From assembly GCF_029227915.1 (NCBI RefSeq), contig NC_079876.1, positions 29,237,828 to 29,301,827 of the forward strand: a stretch of DNA of 64,000 nucleotides, written 5' to 3'. Source of the DNA: Hydractinia symbiolongicarpus. Taxonomy: Eukaryota > Cnidaria > Hydrozoa > Anthoathecata > Hydractiniidae. Under the pieces are notes generated by a model, which saw only the letters and a list, made by a program, of their open reading frames with translations, made no database searches and was not told where the DNA came from. The first letter of the stretch is position 1; every line of letters begins with the position of its first letter. The position numbers and the translations under genes were made by a program. Of the stretch, positions 36,637 through 44,212 are shown piece after piece.

Positions 36637-37895
36637 TACGGAACTATCTTAAATCCGCATAAGGAATTAAAGACAATGCTTGCCATGAAAGGCAAAAAAC
36701 AGCGTGTTAAAGTCTCACATGTCCCTAGCACGATCAATGAGAACGAGGACCTATACGTTGATGTACCAAACATGGGTCAGAATGATATAATTTTTCCCGG
36801 CTCTCTCAAGCTCCTCTTTGATCTTGAATTAACGGGTACCAATACCAAACGTACCATCGTTAGCAACATTGGTAAGGCCCTGGTTCAAAACCTTCGCATC
36901 AGCTTGAACGAGAATGAAATCCAGAACATCGCCGATTACAATATGCTCGGGGTGTATAGGGATCTCTGGCTGCCCAAATTTGACCGAGATAACAATCTAA
37001 TACTAGAGGGCATAAATCCAAACGACGGAACGATCAGAGCTCTGCAAGTCACAGCTAGTTACCATGTTGAAAATGATGAAGAAAAAGAGATCGTGGCAGC
37101 TTACGGCAACACCTTTTGCATCTCTATCGGCACAATGTTCGAACTCACTAGAGACTTTCCCTTCTATCAAGCAGGCTTACATGACAGGCTCCAGTTTGTA
37201 ATACACTTCGCACCCTATGACCAAGTCATCAAAGATGCTGGTACGGCGGCTTCTGGAAGCACGGCAGCCAAGCCAGCCGATGCTGGTTATAAAATTACCA
37301 ATATCACGCTCGAGTTTGATAAGGTTACCAATGAAGGTTTAGCGAGCGCTATGATGTCACGATGCAGCCGTCTCACCCTACGCTATGAGCGTGTACTCTG
37401 CAGCAAAGGTTTAACGATGAAAGCTGATACCAGCCATAATCTCCAGATCGACACTCCTGCCAAGAGCTTAAAGGGTATACTCCAATTATTCGTAGATCCC
37501 AGCAAAGTTAAAGCAGTGCCAACGAACAGTTCTACAACCCAAAGATCGAGAAAATCACGATCACTGTCTAGGGTGAGCCTAACGAACTCTATTCGCACGC
37601 GATGTTGCCGAAAGATCATCTCGAGCAAATCGTTGAACTTTTTGGGAGCCATGACTCGGACGTGACGATAGGTCGGTTCATGACCGCGCGCTATGCGTTG
37701 TTCATTGATTTCAGAGCAACGCCCGATCAAAGTCTACATGGTAGTGGGAGACCCCTGCAGAGATTGTCGGATGGTATTACACTCCACATGACCAAGAAAG
37801 CCGATGTTACCGGTAACATAAAATGTTATGTCTATCTATTGCAAGATGCGCAGCTGAACATCCTAGACGGGCGTTTCCATAGCGCTGAATATTAA
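36634..37895 (+). pseudogene. Major capsid protein (double jelly-roll type)
   Basis: The ATG at 36634 in AATAAATG context opens a frame valid to about 37515. The protein goes on in another frame, which contains a TAG at 37569-37571 and ends at 37895. Total near 420 codons, the usual size for a Polinton major capsid. Family marks include a basic N-terminal K-G-K-K-Q-R-V-K-V, the S-T-I-N-E-N-E-D-L-Y-V-D-V-P block and Y-R-D-L-W-L. Also fitting are F-C-I-S-I-G-T-M-F-E-L-T with F-P-F-Y-Q, and R-Y-A-L-F-I-D-F-R near the end. Such proteins form the hexons of an icosahedral shell. One frameshift and one stop mean no full product. Confidence 0.75.
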
Positions 37896-37916
37896 AAATA
37901 AACATCCCAACAATAT

Positions 37917-38302
37917 GCGTACACGTAGCAGGCGCTGCTATAAACGCATTGGCATTTACTAGCACAAATTTCCCGTTTTCAAAACTGTCAGGCCATGGCG
38001 AGGCAGAACGTAAGAGGCACGATAAAGCTATCGAACAACTTCAAGCTGCTCAAGCCCAATGGGTATGTGACAGACAGGCAAAGATCGACTGGTACAATCA
38101 GCAACCAGAGCTTAGGCGTCAGGCTGGCGAGAGTCTTAAAGAAATCGATGATCGCATGCGGCAATACTATATCGCCACGATCGAAAAAGCTCCCAAACTC
38201 TCCGACTACTATATACCCTCGAAGCAACAACAAGACAGTGAACTCACCTTCATTCTAGGCTCCTTAGCACTTATGGGTTTTGCAGCGTACAAATGGGCGT
38301 AA
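37917..38302 (+). pseudogene. Conserved Polinton protein with C-terminal membrane segment
   Basis: An ATG at about 37915 follows AAAATAAACATC but is out of frame with the main open frame (37949-38302). A small indel near 37925 is likely, since V-A-G-A-A-I-N-A-L lies in the main frame just upstream. The main frame has a H-G-E-A-E-R-K-R-H-D-K-A motif and a Gln/Ala/Arg-rich helix. It ends with S-D-Y-Y-I-P-S, then a hydrophobic end F-I-L-G-S-L-A-L-M-G-F-A. The layout and place between capsid and integrase match a conserved Polinton gene; function unknown. Confidence 0.5.
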
Positions 38303-38336
38303 TGTAACGCAGAACGTTTTTCGATATGTAATAAAC

Positions 38337-39340
38337 ATGTCGAAAGCACATATAGTTACGGCTGAAGAAGCTGAAAAGCTAAGTCAAATCTACTACTCTC
38401 CTGAATATCTCTGGACAGGTCGAAAAGCGATCAAATTACTCGCTGAACACCCTGGCCTTTCTAAAAATAGAGTTATTCACTGGCTATCTCGCCAACTGCT
38501 CTGGCCCCGACATATTCCAACTACCCACATTTCACAATCACAAAGCCCAATGAAATGCACCAATTTAACTTGCTCTACATGCCCCATGACAAAGTCTATG
38601 GAAACACCTATAAATACATCCTCACAGGCATTGACGTGGCCTCGAGGTATAAGGTAGCGAGGCCCCTGAGAACGAAAAAGGCTACTGAGGTCGCCGACAT
38701 GCTCAAGGATATATATAAAGCCGGACCTCTGCGTTATCCGAAGAGCTTCCAGTGCAATAACGGTAGTGAGTTCAAGTCCGACGTGACAAAGTTGTCAGAG
38801 ACCAATGGTGTCGATATAAAGCGATCAACCACCCGGTACCATCATACCTTCACAGCGTTCGTGGAGTCGTACAACAAGGTGCTCGCGGAAAGATTTTTCA
38901 AGCCTCAAGATGCCCAGGAGCTTGCATTTGATAAAACCAGTACTACATGAGTCAAACACCTATACAATATTGTAAAAATCATGAACAACACCAAGACCGC
39001 GATGATTGGTATAAGCCCTTCAAAAGCCCTCAAGCGTGATGATGTGCCACTTGCAAAAAATGAGAAGCCCCCGGAGGAAAAGCCTCTACCTGATGATGGC
39101 CTATATCTATATCTCCTGCAGCCTGGGGAAGAACATGGGGATGCAAGGAGACGTGCGACGGATGCCTATTGGAGTAAGAAAACATATAGGCTGGATCGTA
39201 TCGTAACTGGTACCCGTCTCCTATACTATCTCGATGGAAGTCCCAATCGGAGTTTCGTGTCAGAGGCGTGGTTTTTACGTCTCTATATGTCGCCTTTATA
39301 TCAGCAATACCCAGAAATCTCCCCAGATCAGCACGCTTAA
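38337..39340 (+). pseudogene. Retroviral-type integrase with a lost catalytic Asp
   Basis: The ATG at 38337 in AATAAACATG context opens an N-terminal part (about 70 codons). A frameshift near 38550 leads to the catalytic core, a TGA at 38948-38950 interrupts, and the same frame continues to 39340. The core has D in G-I-D-V-A-S, then C-N-N-G-S-E-F where D-N-G is expected, then E in F-V-E-S-Y-N-K. The spacing from the altered residue to E is exactly 35, so the D,D-35-E triad reads D,N-35-E (codon AAT at 38756). The C-terminal part (W-S-K-K-T-Y-R-L and following) resembles a small chromo/SH3-like fold. The enzyme would normally insert the element and make the 5-6 bp duplication. Confidence 0.82.
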
Positions 39341-39492
39341 ACATGGGCTTACCCTGACTGTTTAATAATATCTCAATGGTAGGTAATGTGTTAAATAATG
39401 TAAGAGACATCTTTATTTAATTTACATTAGCCTAACCAGGGTCCATATAATTATGACAGATATAAAAGAATACTTAGTATTCTTTTCCCTTT
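39341..39492. other. Convergent spacer between integrase and minus-strand genes
   Basis: No gene assigned. A minus-strand open frame overlapping the integrase end is a shadow of it. Confidence 0.4.
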
Positions 39493-39609
39493 CTAATACA
39501 TCACGAAGATCCTCCTGAGGGCCTCCAGTTGACTTTCCAGATAAGGTATCCGATCAAGCTCTTCATGGCAAGCAGCCAGCTGATTTTTTAATTGATGTAT
39601 GTATGACAT
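39493..39609 (-). CDS. 38-residue coiled-coil miniprotein
   Basis: The ATG at 39609 is in AAATAAATG context and the frame is clean to TAG at 39493. Leu, Ile and Tyr residues fall at heptad positions (H-Q-L-K-N-Q-L, then E-E-L-D-R-I, then L-E-S-Q-L-E-A-L-R-R-I), predicting one coiled coil. It sits just downstream of the ATPase gene on the same strand. The start motif shared with the ATPase and capsid genes is the main support for it being real. Function unknown. Confidence 0.45.
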   Translation of the reverse strand: MSYIHQLKNQLAACHEELDRIPYLESQLEALRRIFVMY

Positions 39610-40166
39610 TTATTTCAATATACACCAAGTCCGAGGATGTTCCAACCTAATATATAGGCACGCGTGCTTGGACTTTTTGAGTTGAGTCTTGATCGCATCC
39701 CACTCGGTGTATTCTATCTGATTTGTCTCTTGATCCAGCAAAACAAGATCACTTCTCTCGTGCGGATACCAACAAAATAACTGCTTTTTCTGCCGGCGGA
39801 GTGCCCCCTGTGCCTCCAACTGATCGTTAATTCAAGCAAGGGTTGCCTTCGTTTGTCGAGAGATTTATCAGCGATCATGTCGTCGACGATAAACAAGCTC
39901 TCTTCACCTGCCAGCAGAGACGACAATTTTTCTATCCATTCTAACAAATTATCTCGTGGATCTATCAAAAAAACATAATCATCCTTCCAAAGCAATCCTC
40001 GATCGAGATATGTTTTGTTCAATTTTATGGTTGGACACAAAACTACGATGTTATGAAAGTGGCCCCGATATTCGTTTTCAAGCAAGCCCAGGACTCTTTG
40101 CGTTTTCCCACATGAGGTGGGCCCTGTGAAAATAGCCGTATGAGGTTCTTTAACAATATCTAGCAT
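39610..40166 (-). pseudogene. FtsK/HerA-type genome packaging ATPase
   Basis: The ATG at 40166 is in GAATAAATG context. Walker A reads G-P-T-S-C-G-K-T near residue 15; Walker B reads L-F-I-V-D-D-M near residue 92. After R-H-R-G-H the frame shifts near 39825 and resumes with R-R-Q-K-K-Q-L-F-C-W-Y-P and K-H-A-C-L-Y-I-R. A short stretch that normally joins these blocks, about a dozen residues including the sensor region, appears deleted. The protein is the A32-like motor that loads DNA into capsids. With the frameshift and deletion it is inactive here. Confidence 0.82.
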
Positions 40167-40212
40167 TTATTCTTCATATATACCACGTGGTATATACGAA
40201 ATTTGCATGTGC

Positions 40213-40464
40213 TTACTTGGGTCTTGTGACGATGGAAGCGGGTAGGCAGCCTTTACTCACGGCAAATTCACGACTGCCTCGACCAGCTGAAAAATAACCG
40301 ATCATTTTCAGCATATCACTGGTATAAAGCTTAATGCTGGGGCTCCAGGTCCCAAGGAACCTCTTACCAAGCATCGCATACGTGACTGTTAGACCAATGT
40401 CAACGATTGTCTCATAAAGCATGTCTATAATCTCCTTCTGTTGAGGGGTAACATTTGAACTCAT
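40213..40464 (-). CDS. Small Polinton protein of unknown function
   Basis: 83 residues from the ATG at 40464 in TATAAACATG context. The first part is Gln/Glu/Ile-rich (Q-Q-K-E-I-I-D-M-L), followed by a weakly hydrophobic V-D-I-G-L-T-V-T-Y-A-M-L-G-K-R stretch. The end has S-A-G-R-G-S-R and a single Cys. The frame is intact. It lies between the ATPase and a small membrane protein gene, all on the minus strand, so the three may share late expression. Confidence 0.45.
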   Translation of the reverse strand: MSSNVTPQQKEIIDMLYETIVDIGLTVTYAMLGKRFLGTWSPSIKLYTSDMLKMIGYFSAGRGSREFAVSKGCLPASIVTRPK

Positions 40465-40487
40465 GTTTATATTATATCTTATCGCAT

Positions 40488-40813
40488 TCAAAAAATATCA
40501 ATATCCTTCACGCTTGGTTGCTGAACCACTGGTGGAGGCTGCTGGTACCCGCGGTTTGTCTTCCGATAAAATATATGACACCACCAATACATCCGATCAC
40601 AAGTATGCCTCAACCAATTTATATTCCACCTGACTGTACAGAACTCACTCCAGAAGAGGTAGTAACTGTAGTAACAACAGCACCCTCTTGTTGCCTTAGT
40701 TCTTCCTTCCTCTTCTTCATCAGTGCTGCTAGTCTATGACCCTGTGCGACTCTCCCGGGGTGCTTTACTGGTTTTGTAATGACCCTCTCTTCTTGCGGTT
40801 GTTCAGTGCTCAT
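40488..40813 (-). pseudogene. Small basic membrane protein, decayed C-terminus
   Basis: The ATG at 40813 opens 64 codons with P-G-R-V-A-Q-G-H-R-L-A-A-L-M-K-K-R-K-E-E, a basic helix seen before a membrane segment in several Polinton small proteins. After the stop at 40619 the same frame, with one more stop, encodes a hydrophobic G-I-L-V-I-G-C-I-G-G-V-I-Y-F. A later frameshift gives a Pro/Gln-rich tail to 40488. So the intact form had basic helix, membrane span and Pro-rich tail. Role unknown. Confidence 0.45.
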
Positions 40814-40840
40814 TCCTTATAAATCCGCAGGATTATAAAA

Positions 40841-41293
40841 TCACGTCTTTAAAACCGCAGCAACACATACAAATCTAATGCTGGACAGTAGCTCGTTGTT
40901 CCATCTAGCGCCATGATCAACGTACTGGCATAGTGGAATCTCATATTCATCATCGTCACCATCAAAACGGATCGCTATTTTATAATTGGAAGAATTAAAT
41001 GAGATAACCTACGGATTAGAATTTTGCACCTTGGTGCGTGATATGATTTGACCCAGTTTAGGAATAACATGTTTCAATGTAAATACCACTCTGGCCATAC
41101 ACTTGCCATCGCTGGGGTCAATAGTAACGTCCCCAATATCTACATCTGAAATGCTCAAGCCAATACCCAGCATAGGGCAAGATGTGTCTATATACATTTG
41201 CCGTAGTCTGGTATAAACATACCCTATTATATCTCCAAGGCACGAAGGTGGAATGACAATCTCTTCGGAAAGCCTTGTTTCCAATTGAAACAT
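40841..41293 (-). pseudogene. Rpb7-like RNA polymerase stalk protein, one in-frame stop
   Basis: 151 codons with a TAG at 41009-41011. The N-terminal part reads F-Q-L-E-T-R-L-S-E-E-I-V-I-P-P-S-C-L-G, then Y-V-Y-T-R-L-R-Q-M-Y, then C-P-M-L-G-I-G-L-S-I-S-D-V-D-I-G-D. It ends V-V-F-T-L-K-H-V-I-P-K-L-G-Q-I-I. This is the order of the N-terminal domain of Rpb7 family proteins, whose strand ends in a P-x-x-G-E/Q-hydrophobic turn leading into an S1-like OB fold. The frame after the stop continues as a short beta-rich acidic segment of the right length for a reduced OB fold. Total size is close to poxvirus RPO18. No other polymerase subunit is visible. This is a motif-based call without a search. Confidence 0.5.
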
Positions 41294-41322
41294 TCTTTTC
41301 TTTCTCCTCTACCTCTTTCTCA

Positions 41323-41771
41323 TCACTTTGAGATCTGAGTATGATTTATCGTGTGCGCGGCAACTAAAAGAGGTGCGAGGAACTTACCAAAGGCTGTATA
41401 AACGAGAATACCTAAGTCAGCCATACTATCTCGTATTATGGGGTCATTTTCACTATCCCTCCTTAGCCCCTTGGGATCATCTAAAGATACAATATTGCCG
41501 ATGGCTTTGGTATACATACTTATCGCATGGGTACTGAGAGCCAATGCAGTTTTCTTTCCTTTCTCCTGTAGCTCGCGCTCAGTAAAATCATTATAGATTT
41601 TGTCAATGACCTCAGGTGAAGCTTTGGCGTCCAGGAACCCCTCTGTACTTTTTTAGGCAGTAAGTGTGTTTTACCTTGACGCATCGCATCCTTCAAAGTC
41701 TGGCGCTTGCATATAGGTTTTTGATCAGCAGCCTCTGGTGTATCTTCAAATATTTCTGCTAATGAAGACAT
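41323..41771 (-). pseudogene. Conserved Polinton protein, one frameshift
   Basis: The ATG at 41771 (CAAAGGAATG context) opens a polar N-terminus with a basic L-P-K-K-V-Q-R block. A single frameshift near 41640 moves the reading to a frame that ends at 41323 with Y-T-K-A-I-G-N-I-V-S-L-D-D, D-P-I-I-R-D-S-M-A-D-L-G and F-L-A-P-L-L-V-A-A-H-T. I associate this pattern with a gene that sits near the polymerase in cnidarian Polintons; its function is not known to me. The hydrophobic end could bury in a complex or membrane. Confidence 0.45.
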
Positions 41772-41867
41772 TCCTTTGATTGTACGATGGTATCGTTAGA
41801 GGAAGGCAAGTATCAATGTGTATGGGAGTAGAATCGCGATCAGTAGTAATAACTCCATTTATTCGGG

Positions 41868-42107
41868 TCATGTGTAAAGGTTGTGTCTCACAACACCCTT
41901 AGATTGATTTTCATTTTTCCACAATGGCTGCATGTTGGTATAATGTAATCGTGCTAGCTGCACCTCCATACTAGGTGGAACACCATTTTCTTGATATTTA
42001 ACCGGCACCTTATGATCGAACTCCCATTGACCTCGATTGCTCCAGCACATGCCATCTTTGTTGTTGTATATACTATCAGTATATACAATTGGGACAATAA
42101 TCATCAT
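41868..42107 (-). CDS. HNH-like endonuclease, short
   Basis: 79 residues. The ATG at 42107 is in TTATAAATG context and directly follows the stop of the polymerase gene. The core has W-E-F-D-H-K-V-P-V (D-H of the HNH motif), then L-H-Y-T-N-M-Q-P-L-W (the N region), then K-N-E-N-Q-S-K-G (the closing N and K). This is the reading of a small HNH nuclease of the D-H-x-x-P type. There is only one cysteine, so zinc-binding pairs are absent. The frame is intact. Its place next to polymerase suggests a role in DNA processing or replication; target unknown. Confidence 0.6.
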   Translation of the reverse strand: MMIIVPIVYTDSIYNNKDGMCWSNRGQWEFDHKVPVKYQENGVPPSMEVQLARLHYTNMQPLWKNENQSKGVVRHNLYT

Positions 42108-44212
42108 TTATAAATCTAAAGGCTTTGTATGTATACGATCCTCTAGCACTATCCTCTTATCGTAAAACGCTGATAGACCCAGCTTATTTTGCTGATATGT
42201 GACCATACCCTTATTATAAATCCGGAATCCCACATTTTCTGCAGTTTCCAGGTTTCCATATAATGCTCCCATTTATCTCGACCATGTTATCTCATTCTGT
42301 CTTTTGGACATTCCTTTGCACGAGAATTTCGTACCATCTTGATCTTCGATGTAATAACACTTAGTCGTCAGCGCTATCATCCTGGATCCGATGAATTCTT
42401 CCTTTAACAACCCTCCAGTGCAACTCGAATGCTTGTCGGTAACGAGCCAGTTTTTAACATCCTCATCATTACTGCTTTAGTAGCTGCGAGCGAACAACAT
42501 CTCGTAGATTATCGCCAGAGATTGCAAAACACGCTGAGTCTGTATCCATGTAAATATACTCGTAATTTTGTCGAGCTACGTACTTGTCTAAAAAATTTTA
42601 ATAGAATTCAAGGACACGCAATTTAGCTAGCTGATACACAAGGATTACACATTGATACGCCCTATTTATAGAAACATCTTGTTTAAGCCGCCTTACTTCG
42701 TATGCCTCTCCAATCTTTTCCAAATCCTCTAAATATGGGCTTCTCATTGCAGCATCTACTACATTCTTAATCTTTGTAAATGTAGTATTCGCATGCCGTG
42801 CCAAGTCTTCTATCATTTTTCCATAGAAAAAAACCTTAAATTTTGCAGTATCACCAGCGATGCGCTTATCAGGGTCTTTATCTGCTTAGCGCCGCGCATC
42901 CGCGATTTCCTCCGGAAACCATGCGAATGGTTTACCCCTTGGGTATTTGAGTATTTGATAACAAGCTGTAATTTTTAAACCATGCTCCAGGCACCATTTA
43001 AGCAGGTCTGTACAGAGTAGGATCTTCTCATCTTTCATCACTCCCAACAGCTTTTTAGTGCCTGGGATACGTTTTTGCGCGGTATTGGTCAAATAATCAT
43101 GCATATGCTGAGGGATTTGATTGTCAGGGATCTCCCTGACTACAAATAGTTGTGTCATTTCACTGAATTTTTCGTACAGCTTAGCTGGGACTTCTATATC
43201 AACCTGGCAAAAACCAAAGAGTGATCCATCAATAATGTCTCGCGCCAGAGAATCCAAGCCTTCTGTTGGTTCAGCAATCCTGATAAGCTTCTCCTTCACA
43301 CAAGGGAAGTCCTGCATCAAGGTGCTCGGGTAGAGCAAATTGGCGTCATACCACAGGATGGTCCTACATCTTGTCGGTTCAATATAAATATGCGATCTGA
43401 TACCTGTAACATCCCTCTCGTGGTATCTGCAAAATACTATCGCGGGACCATCCACCATGCCTGTTTGCAGGAGCTCATACGCCTCGTTTTTTGCACAAGA
43501 TTTTCAAGATTTTTGAACCTTTTTACAATAATCGCATCTGGCCTTGGTGCAACGAGCCTCACATTTATGATTACAAGGATCCCCTGGGGCATAAAGCTTT
43601 ATAGCCGGGTTCAGCCGCAAGGATTAGTTCAATACATACCGCATCGAAACACCCGGAATGCCCACTGCATCTTTCAAAATATCAATCTCATCCTCGTAGT
43701 ATGTATTGTGGGTTTTGTCTACAGCCTTAATAAATGGTGTCACATCAGTCATATTGTTTTATGCTAGCCAGTCCAGCATTGTAACGCATCCCCTTTTAAA
43801 AAACCCATCCCTGAACGTATCGTAATCTTCAATTGATAGTGTGTTTTTACCACTGAGTGTGCTATAAAAAGCCTCATGATTTACTGGACCTATATGGTTC
43901 AATATTTCATAGCCCGTTAACCACTCGTATCGGATACTAATTTTTTTAGATTGCAATCGAGTGATTTGCACCATTTTTCATAGCTCTAGCCTGGAGCTAG
44001 AAATTTTTTTATATCTATGAATTTGAACATCGAGGTAGTGAGAAACATGTATTCATTATCCTTCTTAGCGACCTTGATATTAGCCTCACCCGCAAGCCGT
44101 TCGATAGAATACCGCTTTATCATGTTGATATCATATTTACTGCTGCGTTAGGACCTCCATTTTCTTGATATAAAAACAATGACCTTCCAACATATCAATG
44201 TTGATCGTGTCT
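42108..44212 (-). pseudogene. DNA polymerase B, C-terminal two thirds
   Basis: Minus-strand polymerase with several stops and shifts. From the N side: an exonuclease-region piece (M-L-E-G-H-C-F-Y-I-K) beside the hAT, then after an apparent internal deletion F-L-T-T-S-M-F-K-F-I-D. Next come Y-E-I-L-N-H-I-G-P-V-N-H and R-G-C-V-T-M-L-D-W-L (43974-43762). The palm follows with Y-D-A-N-L-L-Y-P-S (43458-42889), then N-x-x-Y-Q-C and V-Y-Q-L-A-K-L-R-V-L-E-F-Y (42816-42601). The catalytic M-D-T-D-S is at about 42550, and the C-terminus passes an in-frame TAA (42273-42275) to 42108. This is the protein-primed family B type used by Polintons. Active-site Asp residues are still present, but the breaks prevent a product. 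Confidence 0.82.

Noticed and set aside
39030-39410. 126-codon minus-strand frame over the integrase end
   Set aside because: Opposite-strand shadow of the integrase C-terminal domain.
42108-42272. Separate 54-codon gene with a TAAATG start
   Set aside because: The frame is continuous with the polymerase upstream except for one TAA, so it is better read as the polymerase C-terminus; this start was left out of the motif count.
43390-43767. 125-codon plus-strand frame over the polymerase
   Set aside because: Antisense to the region between polymerase blocks; no independent protein signature.
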